A DNA stretch of 64,000 bases from Chlorophyllum brunneum. Taxonomy: Eukaryota > Basidiomycota > Agaricomycetes > Agaricales > Agaricaceae. Where the stretch lies: contig OY756149.1 in assembly GCA_963576785.1 (NCBI GenBank), positions 1,674,001 through 1,738,000 of the forward strand. The letters run 5' to 3'. This document shows, piece after piece, positions 1-11,500 of this stretch. Made by a program: the position numbers and the translations under genes. Positions within the stretch are counted from its first letter, which is position 1, and each line of letters opens with the position of its first letter. Under the pieces are notes generated by a model, which saw only the letters and a list, made by a program, of their open reading frames with translations, made no database searches and had not been told where the DNA came from.

Positions 1-2314
1 GTAGGTATGACTACTGTACAGTGACCTAATGATCTGACGAGTATATCTCAGCCCGGAAGAGACAACCTTTACCTCCCCAAGAGGCTGAATTCCGGGGTCT
101 TGGAAGGTCCAAGTCTGCTGTATACTCCGAGCCAGCTCCTCAGCGCGCAAGGGAGACACCCCGTTCTACTGCAACAACTTTCCATGGTCGAGAAAAGGCG
201 GAGAAAGTAACGGATGTTCCGCCACCACGACCGTATCCTACAAGAGAGGATGCGCGGGAAGTACGGTATAAACACCCACCACCCTCTGCTCGCAATACTG
301 TAGCTGCTGACTACGAGAGGGATTATGTTCGGGATCAGGAGCATGCCGGGGTAAGGCACCGACAACATGTCAATGATCAGATGGATACAGACAGGAACTA
401 TGATATGTCGGTCGACGCTCCTCCGGTTCACGATAGTCGTGGAGGATATTCAGACCGCGAACGTGATCCACCTTCAAAGCCTCGGGCGATGCAAGTTTCT
501 CCAGCCACCTCAATCAATCCCTATCCCACTACGGGACCTCTGAGCTCTGCTCCTGCGCCTGCAGATAGGTATCGTGGACGACCTTCGCCCCCACATCTTT
601 CCATGCCCGATTCTCGACGGGATGTCGATGTCCGCCCTTCTCCGGGGGTTTGGCCAGAGAGGAGAGAAGAAAGGGCCTACACTCATCCTGAACGCGCAGT
701 AAGTGTCTGTATCTGCTATCGAAAACAGTCTATTCATGTTGGAATTAGCCTGGTCGTGAGCCTCGTGGAAGACCAGCTCCTGCCTCTAGTGCGAATAGCA
801 TACCGATTGGGGCGAGGAGGTCGTTCTCCACCGCTGAGGTCCCTACTCCCAACGAATATCCTCCCACCGTCCCGAATGAACGCTATGAAAGGCCGCAATA
901 TCCAGTCAATGACATTCCTACACGTCAGGCGAGGAACTATGAAGGGGAGCATACAAGGTCTTATCCTGAGCCTGAGCCGGTCCCGGAGGCACGTCAGCTT
1001 CATCCCAGAGTATGCCACCCAATCCTTCGTTGTTATGTCACTTACAATACTACAGGTACTCCGTAATGATCCTTATACACAAGCAACCCCAGATGGTTCA
1101 GGACCACAAGAGAGACGAGAAGAAGCAGAGGTGAGCATCGCTTTATCGCAGTCACGACTTCGTATAACATTTTGCAGCCTACCCCTCGAGGTCCCCTACC
1201 AAACCCCCAAACCGAAAATTCACTTCGACAACGCCAGAGTCGATTTTCGTCCACTAGCAGAAACGTACGTTCTACCGCTTCCTTTCATCTGACTAAATAT
1301 AATCCTACTCCTTGCCAGCCTCGTTTCGACCATGAGCAAGCTCCCTCCCTCCCTCCCTCAAAAACACGACCAACTAGTTATGATACATCATCTCGGGGGC
1401 AGTATCCTGACCAGCCTTCGGTTCGTGACACAGCCCCGCTCCTGCCTTCACGAGAAGCATCGCTCGCTTCATCCCAGTGGGACCGACCACCATCTTTCCA
1501 CGAATCGACCCTGCGAGACACAGAGTATCACGATCCGCCTGCTCATCGCGAAGGTTTAACGCACTTCCAGCGGATAGATGTTGATTCACTTCCGAGCAGA
1601 CAGGCCCCAGGACGTACGGACCTACACAATGCCCCTGTAGGCGAGCGTTATCAACGTAACGAGATCGAACCTGAAGAGCAGGTACGGACGGCACAACCAC
1701 CGCCTCGTACAGGTAATCGTCGGGACTCACCGTACTCACCCGAACTACGACGAGCGCCGGCCGTGGATGTGTCACATGATGACATTGAGCGCAGCGGTCG
1801 AATAAAATGGGATTCAGCCGGTGTGGCGTTTGAGAGCCCACCTCGTAGTGAGCGACCACGAATGTTGAATGAGCGTATTTCGATACTTCCTCCCCCTCCG
1901 CCCCCTCCTGAAGGACGAGGTGGCCGCAAACAACTTCAAGGAATGCGTCCAGATAATGGATATATTGGTGAGCCTGATGCTTTCGAGCCTCGCATTCCGG
2001 AGCGCGTCGACGTACGACAAGACAATTATGTGCGTTTACCTGCGAAGACGTTTGAGCAGCGTCTAGATCCCGCCGACAGACTGCCAATTCAAAGAGGGTC
2101 CCTGCTTTCGCGTATCTCTCGTGGAGGTAATGACCCTCCACCACCGCCGCAGTCGCTACGAGACCGTGTCCAGGCCGGTTTGAAGCGAGGCCGGGATGAC
2201 ATGGTCAGAGACCAATTCACGGAAGGGTCGTTCGACGCAGACGATGGCGAGCCTGATTCCGCTATAGCGAAAAAGCGGAAACGTCGAACACGTAGGCGCG
2301 GAGGACCACCATAG
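1..2314 (+). CDS. 3' part of a long disordered, Arg/Pro-rich protein
   Basis: This is the C-terminal portion of a gene that begins left of the window. Positions 1-51 read as an intron (GTAGGT...CTCAG). The following exon is open through about 697. Further exons are joined across likely introns near 698-750, 1010-1056, 1131-1179 and 1265-1319, and the last exon runs to the TAG at 2312-2314. The encoded protein is low in hydrophobic residues and rich in Arg, Pro, Ser, Asp and Glu. It has a poly-proline run near 1890 and another near 2140, and ends in a strongly basic tail (KKRKRRTRRRGGPP) that resembles a nuclear localisation signal. No folded domain or family was recognised, so a nuclear or RNA-linked role is only inferred from composition. 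Long minus-strand frames here are shadows of the biased composition. Confidence 0.7.
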
Positions 2315-2684
2315 GTCTTGGCAATCCCTATCCTCTCCATCTCTCCAGTGTTTCTTGCTATCCATATGTCCAGTCGTCCTCTTCGTTCTCATTCCTGTAA
2401 ACGGCCCGTCTCAATCACATCCGATATCCCATCCTGTCCTGTGTGTCATGTTCCCTCCATTCCCTAGTGTTAGCAACATCTCGTCGGGTTTTGGATTACT
2501 CGAACGTCAGGTCTTCGTCTTTCATGTGTATAACTATAATCTATCGATCCTCTTCCCACATACCAGCTCCCGCGTCTCTCATCCCCCACGATCAGTCCCT
2601 CCTCATTACGTGACGGGCTCGTCCTACGATGAAGTCTTTGAGCCCGCCACGACGATCATCATTACCATCAAACATTACCGCGTT
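2315..2684. other. Intergenic, convergent 3' regions
   Basis: This gap lies between the 3' ends of two convergent genes. The open frame across it has no recognisable protein character. It probably holds the two 3' UTRs. No repeat was seen. Confidence 0.5.
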
Positions 2685-4557
2685 CTATTCATTGATATCT
2701 CTACTAGCTAACACAGGTTGAAGCTGGACAAGCATTTCATCGTCCCAATGATGCTCCACATAGTCAAGATCCTCTCTTGGATAGAACCATTCTAATACCA
2801 AGAAAAATACGCAGTCGACCAGCAAGATTATGGTGTATATTGGTCCTGCGAAAGGACCTAAATCCATTGTCCTGGGTTATTGCGAGTGCTGCTTAGCCTT
2901 CGTTTCATCCCACTATATGACTTCCGACATACCTCTGAATGCGCTCTATTAGCTCTATTTGACGCGAATGCATGACCGCGCTGTAAACTTTTTCGGTCCT
3001 CGTGGCGACGTGTTGCCAATCATAAAAAGTTTTCACGCGCTCATGGGCCTTTATTGGATCATGTTTCCCTTCCGCAACAATAGTGATGCCTTCGGAGATA
3101 GCACGGAAAACGTCTGTCAGGGAAGCCAACTCATCAGGATCGCAGCAATCATTCATGATGACCAAGAGGCTCTTTCGAGGCAATACGCACTCGAACTGGC
3201 GGCACATACCATCTGCATCCGGCTCTGCAAAACTGATCATGTCCTGTGGCAGAATTTCTGGTACCCCTCCGACTCTCGTCGATACAACGTATAAACCCGC
3301 GCAAGCTGCTTCAAGGATGGCGATACCAAATGATTCCGTCAGGGATGTGTTCACGAAGATTGCTCCGCGCGACAAAACCTATCCTCCAGGATTTTTATTG
3401 GAACAAGACTGCACGATCATTTATGGATACTTACCGAAAGGACGTCGCTGTAACGTACAGCGCCGAGCAATTCAATGCGATCCTGCAGGAGATACTTTTC
3501 GCGCATTTGGAGAAGATCGATCAACTTGGGTCCATCGCCTCCTGCGTTTCGTGTATTTGGACTCTTAAACCAAGGGACTTCTGGGTACAAGTACTTGGCT
3601 TACCAACGACAAATCTCACATTCGGGAATGCAGCACAAATACGAGGAGCAGTTGCTACAAGCAGGTCGATGCCCTTACGATATGCAAGTCTTGAAAGGAA
3701 CACAATTGTGACTGTAGGTGCGTGAGTCTTCCATTTTGTCTACTCCCCGAAAGATGTAAAGAACACACTGAATTCGCTTGGTTCCGGCGGCCGTGGCTTG
3801 AATTGCTCTGCAACAAGAGCATTTGGAATGACGTAGACGTTCCGCCGAACCGAAAGCTTGGTGGGATCATCTTTATCCTTCTCGAATAATTGACCACGTA
3901 GGACAGTATTCTCCCGCCTGTACGCCTAGTTAGTAAATATAAACTGCAAGAGCGAGGTGGTGTGTGCATACCCAGTATGTGAAACGCAAATAACTGCGTC
4001 CACGTTCTTGAGAGTACCCACGAGAAGCTTGTTGGTCAGTATGCTTGCTGCATCTTCGAAGCCGAAGAGACTGTGATCAGTGAATACTGTGCGGATACCC
4101 ATAAGATGCGAATGCAGGATGCCTTCATGACCAAGCGATGATAAGCTGGCGTGCGCGTGGATTAATTGGACGTGTTCACGTAGAAGAATGGTTCTGAGGT
4201 ATGGCAGGGAAGTGAAGAAGTTTGGGAGCGTGGCCGAAGATGCGATGGGTATGAAGGGTATATAGTAGACTTTGAGGGAGGGAAGAAGCCAGCGAATACC
4301 AACACGGTCTGGTTTGTGGCCATGGGTAACCACAATAACCTTTATAAATGTTCTCAGAGTTACGCGCTAGGGTCAGAAGAAAGTAGACGTACCTTATGAC
4401 CTCGTCTAATTAGTTCCGTGCTTAGCATATAAATATGATTCTCTACCCCCCCAACACCTGGATGAAAGAAGTCTGATATCATGCTAACATCCCTGATCAA
4501 GGCCATGCCCCTGCAGAAGACTTCATGAGCCACGTACGCAATTGCAAGTCGTTCCAT
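2685..4557 (-). CDS. GPI3: GPI N-acetylglucosaminyltransferase catalytic subunit (PIG-A/Gpi3)
   Basis: This is the catalytic subunit of the ER complex that transfers GlcNAc from UDP-GlcNAc to phosphatidylinositol, the first step of GPI-anchor synthesis. After splicing it reads [19 protein letters not shown], then [34 protein letters not shown] and LTNKLL. Later come [62 protein letters not shown] and [14 protein letters not shown], all hallmark PIG-A stretches of this GT4 glycosyltransferase. The last exon (about 2685-2867) encodes the single C-terminal membrane anchor followed by EWFYPRED. Introns were inferred at about 4340-4393, 3548-3598 and just after 3434. An intron just after codon 7 joins the start to the Rossmann motif better than reading straight through. 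All expected blocks are present, so the gene looks intact. Confidence 0.93.
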
Positions 4558-5539
4558 CCTTCATTGTATTGATTTCGAATTTCAGAACAAAAAGAGAAGA
4601 GCCCAGAGTAGCCTCGTTAGGTTTTCAGTCGATTAAAGATATCGTCGCCCGTCAACTAGGCATGAGATTATGACAAACAGTTCTAGAGCGTGAGCATCGG
4701 AGCAACCTTGGTCGGAGTTTGGTAAATCCCTCCTGAACAAACAAAATTAATATTTTGATCCGGAAGGCCGCAACACGCGCATTCAATGTTTTTGTGGAAC
4801 TCGGCATTTGCTGTAGCTGGCACTAACCCAAAGACGTGGTGAACATGTACTACGATTACTGAGTAATCGGGATAACTACGTCCCTCGTCTAGGAAGTACC
4901 GGTACGGTTCTGAGATCGGCGTGGAGCGGTGCGATAAGGGTCCATGTGACACTTGAGGCCTAGCTTAAAGCCACAGAAAGTCCTCCCAAAGTTGTCAACC
5001 GTCGGACTGAACGCATTAATGCGAAGCACCGTCGCTACTACCAATTTTCCGTATTTCACGCACACCGATCTAAACGGGTCAGTTTTCGTACTCAGTTCTC
5101 GTACTCGAGCGCCTGTATGACAATGATATGTCGACTGTCGGGATACACTTGGACATATGTCGAACGTATCCGTTGGTGAAGCAATCTCCGCCAGCGATTT
5201 CAACGCAAGCTCGCCGATCCGTTACCTCTGTTTATCGATTCGGTACCTATGGACGGTACCATCCAAGTACCGTACTTCCACCTAAAGATTCGCTGGAAAC
5301 GCCCTTCCTTTTGGAAACTTCAGGTCTATGGTCTGTGTACGACGATCTGTTAGGATGATCTTATAGTCTTGGCCCAGATTCGTGACCAATCCCCTTTAGT
5401 ATTTAATGGCGCCATTCCATCCGTAAAGTAATATGACTCCAATTGGGGCTCATAAATTACGGGGCTCCTGAGCAATACGCCGCCCTACATACCTGTCCCA
5501 ACACCCGCGACCCCCCTCCCCCCCTCCCCTCCCTCAACA
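4558..5539. other. Intergenic region between divergent genes
   Basis: About 1 kb separates the divergent PIG-A and hydrolase genes. Short frames on both strands (about 4683-5358) show no family resemblance and are interrupted. The pyrimidine-rich tract next to the hydrolase start is listed separately. Nothing else was recognised. Confidence 0.5.
5500..5538 (+). promoter_or_regulatory. Pyrimidine-rich tract before the hydrolase start
   Basis: A C/T-rich stretch (cgacccccctcc... ending cctccctcaaca) abuts the ATG at 5540. CT-rich tracts just upstream of the start are common core-promoter elements of housekeeping genes in filamentous fungi. The function here is inferred from position only. Confidence 0.45.
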
Positions 5540-6943
5540 ATGCCATTTGTGACTGTCAGCACGAATAACGGTCCGGCGGATTTCCACTACGACATTTCTA
5601 CCCCAACGAACCACTCAGCTGCTGATGTCGATCCGGACCTACCGACTATCTTGTTCGTCCATGCTTCTTACACTTCAGACGAGATCTTCGAACGTGAGTC
5701 TGTCTACCCACTCAATCCCTTCCTTCTTGACCTATGTTTGACCTCGGATGCAGCCCAGTTTTCAGACCCTCGCCTGCGGCAATTTAACCTTATCACTGTA
5801 CAACTGCGAGGGTATGCCGAGACACGAGGAAGAACAGGGGAGGCATCCTACACACCTCGAGAATCCGCAGACGACCTTTGGAATGTGATAGTAAGGCTAC
5901 ACCCTGTGCGCATGAAGGGTAAACTATAACAGGGTTTTCCAGGAAGCCCTCGCTCTACCTCGTCTGCATATTTTTGCAATTTCAATCGGTACCTCTGTTG
6001 CCCTCGAACTTGCTTCCAGGCACCCGGAACGGTTTCTCACTATGACACTCTGTTCGCCGCTGTCCCCCGTAGAGGTACTCCATTCTTCCATGATTCAATA
6101 ATGTGCCTAATCATTCTATGATTAGGATGATATGATTAGAAGCGGCCGACTTGAGGTATACGAACTCTGGGTCGCCGCTCACAAATTTGAGGAACAAGAA
6201 GGCGAGGAGGTGTGTGTAGACGTGGATGAGTCAGTCCTGCAGGATGTAATCTTTGGCGCGGCCCAATTGCTATTTAACAACCAAAGGACAAAGATGATTA
6301 GCAGGTACGCTGTATTCCTCAGTATGAAGTCCGGGCCTTGACCACGATCGATGCTCCTTATAGCATGACTGGACTTGCTGTCGCCCGTGCCATGCGCCGC
6401 TGGTCGAGATCGAGAGAAAATATCCAAGAGGCATTTAAGGTCGTTGTTGGATGGTATCTTGACAGAGAGCCCATACCTGATGGACAACTTGCAAAGGTAT
6501 ATTTCCAGTTTTTTTTTTCCGGTCTGGACATTATCATCTGATAGTTGTGGCCTAGATCAATTGCCCAGTTTCCATCGTTCACTTCCAGCAAGATGTTGCC
6601 TATCCTTCAGAACTCGCTTCCGACCTCGCCGCAAAACTGACATCTGCCACTGTCACCCCTGTATATGATATCAAGGGCTCTCACATTGGCAATGTTACAA
6701 ATCCGAAAGAGTATGCTGATTTCCCTACCACTCATTGCAGTGAACTGATCCCTTGGCAGAATCAATGCTATTTTGAGACAGACTGTACTGAATACGGAGT
6801 TCAAAGTTAACCAAAGAACCTTTGCAGATGTACCAGACGATACCCGAATGTTACATACCCCCTTCACAGATGTCTTAGCTGCTTATGTTCCTCAGAGCGA
6901 GGATGATTGGGATGATAGTGATTTACCTGGCTCCAACAAATAA
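5540..6943 (+). CDS. Alpha/beta-fold hydrolase
   Basis: Start ATG 5540 gives MPFVTVSTNNGPADFHYDIS, followed by ILFVHASYTSDEIFE (strand and oxyanion region) and LITVQLRGYAETRGRTGEAS. The nucleophile elbow is in LHIFAISIGTSVALELASRHPERF, with Ser in A-I-S-I-G instead of the usual G-x-S-x-G. A later exon gives VSIVHFQQDVAYP, whose Asp is a candidate acid, and KGSHIGNVTNP, whose His is a candidate base, so a full catalytic triad can be placed. The protein ends with an acidic tail (SEDDWDDSDLPGSNK) and TAA at 6941-6943. At least five short introns were inferred, for example 6719-6760. The substrate is not deducible; esterase, epoxide hydrolase or C-C hydrolase activity are all possible. The gene looks intact. 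Confidence 0.8.
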
Positions 6944-7081
6944 TTTATCATGTCGCTGTCCTGCTTTCTACGCTTCATTAGCTAGACGTGCTACCGAAGA
7001 TTTAAGGGTATATATATGTCTATCGTACAGAATGATGAAGTCCATAACGAGAGACGGAAGGAACGAAAGTGGTATAAGTAA

Positions 7082-8568
7082 TCAGTGTTTATGGCTGAGA
7101 TTTTTGGGAACGGGCGGAACGGGGGGAGGTGGTAGGGCTCGTGGAGTCCTTGATACTCTCGATGCAGAAACGGTAGAACGGTATGTTGGTGCCCTCGAGC
7201 ACTGACTCGCGCCGTCGTCATCGTCATCTCCCCCAGGATACATAGGAAGAGTAGAAAAGCTGGCTGTACTAGGCGTATGACCATAATATGTCGGAGGGCG
7301 GGTACCCGCAGTATTCGGTGGATCCTCGATCGTGAGTCCCTGGTCTGGATCAGGGGGTGGCGGGCCTTCTTCGAGAATTACATGAGGATAACTATTTTCT
7401 GGCGACGTAGGTGACCGGAGATTTCTTGAATCTCCCAAGTCTCCGGTTGTTAATGAACGTGTGGTCAAGAAAGGAGTGAGAGATCTGGGCGGCGGTATGG
7501 GAAATTCTGCTAGAGAAGGAGAACGATCGCTCATGATGCTGCCAATATCCATGCTCTGTCGTGGACTTGTACTCGGTATGAGTGAAGTCCTGATTGGCTC
7601 CAATCTCAATGATGCCTTGGGTGTCATCGCTTCTTGAGCGACGTCTGGTGTATTATGTGAAAGGTTTTCTTGATGAGATGGGGACATTGGTCTGATTGGG
7701 GCGTCTGATGATGATGGTAGCGATGATTCTGTTTGTAGGAGTGGCAACGGTGAGCTGGGCGCGGCCGAAATCTCGGGCGCCCCTACTAGATCCGAACTAC
7801 TATCCGGGATGGGAGGGACGGGAGGTGAGGTGATAGGAATGTTGGGAGCGTCATGAGGAAACTTCTCATCAGCATCACTTGTCTCGGTGATTGTTATTTC
7901 TGGAGCAGATTCCGCCAGACGTAGGGACGGGACCCGTTGTTTGTTTTCCCGGTCTCCCCGGCTCTCGAGAGCTCGTCCCTGGGCGGAAACTGGCCGGGCC
8001 TCGTTTTCCTGTACTTCCCTGTGGTGCATTTCATCTTGTGCAGAGATGGTGGAATTCAAGGTGTTGAAACCATCTTGCTTGAGGTTTGTGCTTCTCCTGG
8101 AATGAGCCTTGATCCAGTTCACCGCCCTGCGAACCCCCTCGATGCCAACCAACCAGGCGAGAGAAAGAGCGAGAAAGCTTGCGATTAAGATCAAGATCGA
8201 GACATTTGTGGTTTGTCCGTCGGAACCATCTAAGTCACGCTTGTATGGTGACTTCAGGTTCGCGTCCAATTTCCTCTCTTGGGTCAGCCAGGAGGAAACG
8301 TCTCTGTGGTGGATTATCAGGGATGATTTGGGAGTTGAATGCTGGATCGTACCTAGTGTGAGGCAGTGGAGCACCTCTGACGCTGTGTAGCACCAGGACC
8401 ACCAGGGGGAGCCGCCGAGGGCATCGAAGGAGTGGAAAAAACCGCGCCATTAAGACGCTTAGCAGTAGCAGCGACTAGGAGAAGATTAAGAAACAAGAAA
8501 TGATTGAACAAATTAATAAGAATAGCAGTCAAGTAGGCATTGTCGACTTTGCATCCTGCGAAATACAT
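7082..8568 (-). CDS. Single-pass membrane protein with long disordered tail
   Basis: The second exon encodes about 420 residues. It starts with a short extracellular-type stretch (SPYKRDLDGSDGQTTNVS), then one clear transmembrane helix (ILILIASFLALSLAWLVGI) followed by basic residues (RRAVNWIKAHSRRS). A long Ser/Pro/Asp-rich tail ends in polyproline (ALPPPPVPPVPKNLSHKH). The first exon begins at ATG 8568 with a hydrophobic signal-like segment (ILINLFNHFLFLNLLLVAA). An intron of about 47-50 nt ending CACACTAG near 8352 joins the two in frame. The layout (signal peptide, short ectodomain, one membrane helix, disordered cytosolic tail with proline motifs) resembles fungal wall-sensor or SKG6/Mid2-like proteins, but no domain was firmly recognised. 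The proline-rich end could bind SH3 proteins. Confidence 0.65.
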
Positions 8569-8903
8569 CTCGGTTTGATGCTACTTCAATCTTTCGATCA
8601 TCATTGCTTTTTTTAGATCCTGGAGACCAAAACATAGCGGGTCGCACTTCGTGGGCAGTGAGAATATGCCCTGTGAGTTATGGTGTGATGGTGTAGCGAT
8701 TTGACCGTGTGCCATGCATTACTTTCTGACGCCAACCCTCATAGTTCTCACTCGTTTTGCGGTGGTTGTATGTTGCTTTTGATTCCATGTGTCAATGGTT
8801 CAAGGCAGAGGCTGTGGTCCCACGCCAGCAGTTTCCATCACTTCTGTTGGCTCTCGCGTTTTGATTCTGACAACCTGGCGATCCCCTCCATCATCAGTCA
8901 TTA
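8569..8903. other. Divergent intergenic region
   Basis: This gap separates the divergent membrane-protein gene and the DUF6535 gene and presumably holds both promoters. A short plus-strand frame (8701-8904) has no protein-like character. No repeat was seen. Confidence 0.45.
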
Positions 8904-10986
8904 ATGATCCCTTCACGAAGTCGGTCTTTTGCTAGTGACTTCTCTCCAGAAGAACTCGACCCTTCGGTATGTTACCCATATTGATGTTACGTGCTCGTTT
9001 TGGGTTAACACTGGAGTAGTGGATTTCGGGCGGTCGCTTTCGGTATGGAGTACTGTCGGAAAAAAATCCTTGGGGTGCATGTTTCAAGTCTGTTCGTCAC
9101 CATGACAAAGAAATGGGCGAAAAGTGGAGGGATGAGATTGACAAACTCCTCATCTTTGTGCGTTATCTCGTGTAAGCTTCCCCCAGCATACTCATCCGGC
9201 TGACCTAGGCAGGTCTGTTTTCTGCCGCAGTGACAGCGTTCACAGTTGAGGCTTTCAAGATGTTGCGACCCGATCCCACAGAACTACTGGCTACCATCAT
9301 GGCATCCGGAAATGGAACCCGCGCGCGTCCACAACCATTCCAACCTGATCCCTTCGCAATTCGTGTCAACATATTCTGGTTCCTTAGTCTTGTGATCAGT
9401 CTCTCGACTGTGGTTGTGGGTGTATTGTCTATGCAATGGCTACGCGAGTATCAACGAGAAGATCACCACACGACCGCAGAGGATGCGCTTGGACTCCGGC
9501 AGATGCGCTATCATGGCCTCCTCACCTGGCATGTCCCAGAAATTATCAGTGGCCTGCCGCTCCTCCTCCAAACTGCGGTACTCCTCTTTTTCTGTGGGGT
9601 TCTGGATCTCCTATGGTCCCTCCATCATCTCGTCGCCCTCATTGTCACAATACCAGTGGCTATCCTTGTCTTATTCCTCGTGGCAACCACGGTCCTTCCG
9701 GCGCTACAGTACACTTTCACACGCAAGTTGAACCTACGTATTCCTCAGTGCCCTTATAAATCACCGCAGTCATGGATTTTTCATCGCATTTCCTCCTCTA
9801 TCGCAGTCTTTATTTTTCGAATCACTGAATCACTGAACGTCAAATCCTTATTTCATTTCGAAACACGCGAGCGACACTCCATTGTTCGTGGGCTTTTCAC
9901 GGCTCCGGATTGGCGCGCGTACGATAAACGATGGCGACAGCAGCGCGATCTCCAACTAGGCTGGAAAAACTTAAGTGGCGTTATTGGCCGCGTCATCGTT
10001 CGGGAGGACGTTGCTCGTGCACTCGCCTGGATCGCTGACTCGTTTTCTCGAGACTTGCCGTCGGTCGTTTCACTCTATAAATGCTTTCAATCGATGGGTG
10101 ACACCGAGAAAGAAGTCATGCTCTTGGCATGCGGACATGTAACGCCTCTATCTGTAGATTTTCAGAATAAGCTAGGAGGCGAGGGCGTTCCTGCTGTTAG
10201 TGATTACCTTTGCCTTCGTGCTTTGGATCACTTGCTCTCCGCCATTGGGTACGGCTCTGACGTAACATACGACCTGCTGCAACATCGCGTCGAGCTGTAT
10301 ATTCGAGTTGTACGAGCCAGTATCCAGCTACAGCGGAGACCAATGCTGTACTGTCCTTTCAAATATTATAGCAGGTTCTCGGAAGAAGTGCAAACACAGC
10401 TTCTCAAGGTTGCCACTCTCTTCCTGTCCCAGAGTGATCGTGAATCTGATCGTGCTACTGCTATCATAATCCTCCACCAAACATCCGTTCATCCCGCCAT
10501 ACGGCTACCAGCGTTTGTTCATCCCGACAAGCATCCTTCGGGGGGCGAATCAGATGGATGGGAGGAATTACGCCAGAGTTACTCAGAGGCATTGACGGAT
10601 GCCGCAGATTCATTCACGCGACGGCCAGAAATTGCTGGACAACTATCCGTACGAGTGCAGGTCTATAGATGGTTCCTCCGCGTCGTGTGAGCGCCTTCCA
10701 TTCACTGGGAGGTTCAGCCGTGCTGACTTGTAATATCTCCGCATTTGGTAGTTCGTCTGTGCCATCTTCAAGAACCGCACTTGAGATAACTCTGCCTTCT
10801 TTCAAGGTCATCGCACCGATCATTCACTCCGCCCTCCCTCCCTCAGCCACTGCGGACTCAGAATACCCGACAAATCCCGTATTTATGGTTGCATGGACTA
10901 CGCTTCTGAAGGGAAGATGCGATGAACTCTTTCACATTATGACGCAAGAAGCAAGTTCAGACGGTGACGTTGTGATGCACTCATAG
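8904..10986 (+). CDS. DUF6535 domain membrane protein
   Basis: Start ATG 8904 opens a 21-codon first exon (MIPSRSRSFASDFSPEELDPS, donor at 8967). The second exon ends in EKWRDEIDKLLIF. An intron 9158-9207 joins it to AGLFSAAVTAFTVEAFK, the hallmark first membrane segment of DUF6535. Then come FWFLSLVISLSTVVVGVLSMQWLREYQ, a loop, and two more hydrophobic segments (LPLLLQTAVLLFFCGVLDLLW and VALIVTIPVAILVLFLVATTV). A roughly 300-residue helical soluble region follows. A short intron after 10687 leads to the last exon ending at TAG 10986. DUF6535 proteins are large lineage-specific families in Agaricomycetes of unknown function. The gene lies just upstream of a damaged 2OG oxygenase, and relics of the same order occur at 16.6-18.8 kb. 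Confidence 0.85.
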
Positions 10987-11416
10987 CCCTATATTACTGG
11001 CACTACAACTTGGCTGAGATGGTGACACAACGCATACCCGAGTCTAACGCCCTGAAAAGCAGCATTTTCACGAGTCTGAAACAGCGAACGATCAATCAAT
11101 TTTAGCTAGGTTCTTGTCGGCCGCAGAAAGACAGTGTATGTATCATCAGACGCGGTAAGGTGTATGAGACACTGGGTCTTGGTTGAAGTATGTGTTTATT
11201 TATTTTGCTGTGTCTTTGACCGTGAGTTCTATTCAAACGGCCCGGATATTAGTCGACTTGGCCAAAAGGATGATGAAAAAAGAAGTGAATTGGGTTGGAC
11301 CCTATATATCCAAATTGATTAGAGACTGACTCGATGATTGGCGTACGGTAATGGTAATATGACTCAATATTGACTAGTACCCTGAAATGAATCAAGGATT
11401 CTTGTGAGACACGTGT

Positions 11417-11426
11417 GGGGGGGGGG
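11417..11426 (+). repeat. G10 homopolymer
   Basis: A run of ten G residues lies about 75 bases upstream of broken oxygenase copy A. It is a simple mononucleotide tract and prone to slippage. Confidence 0.9.
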
Positions 11427-11500
11427 CTCGAGGTAGTGTTTTTACAGGTTCCTCCATAAGTTCCGACCCAACCTTGACTTCCCTCATCGCTGACAACACC

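Noticed and set aside
1374..2144. 256-codon minus-strand open frame
   Set aside because: It lies antisense to the Arg/Pro-rich coding exon, where codon bias keeps other frames open. It has no domain and no good start context.
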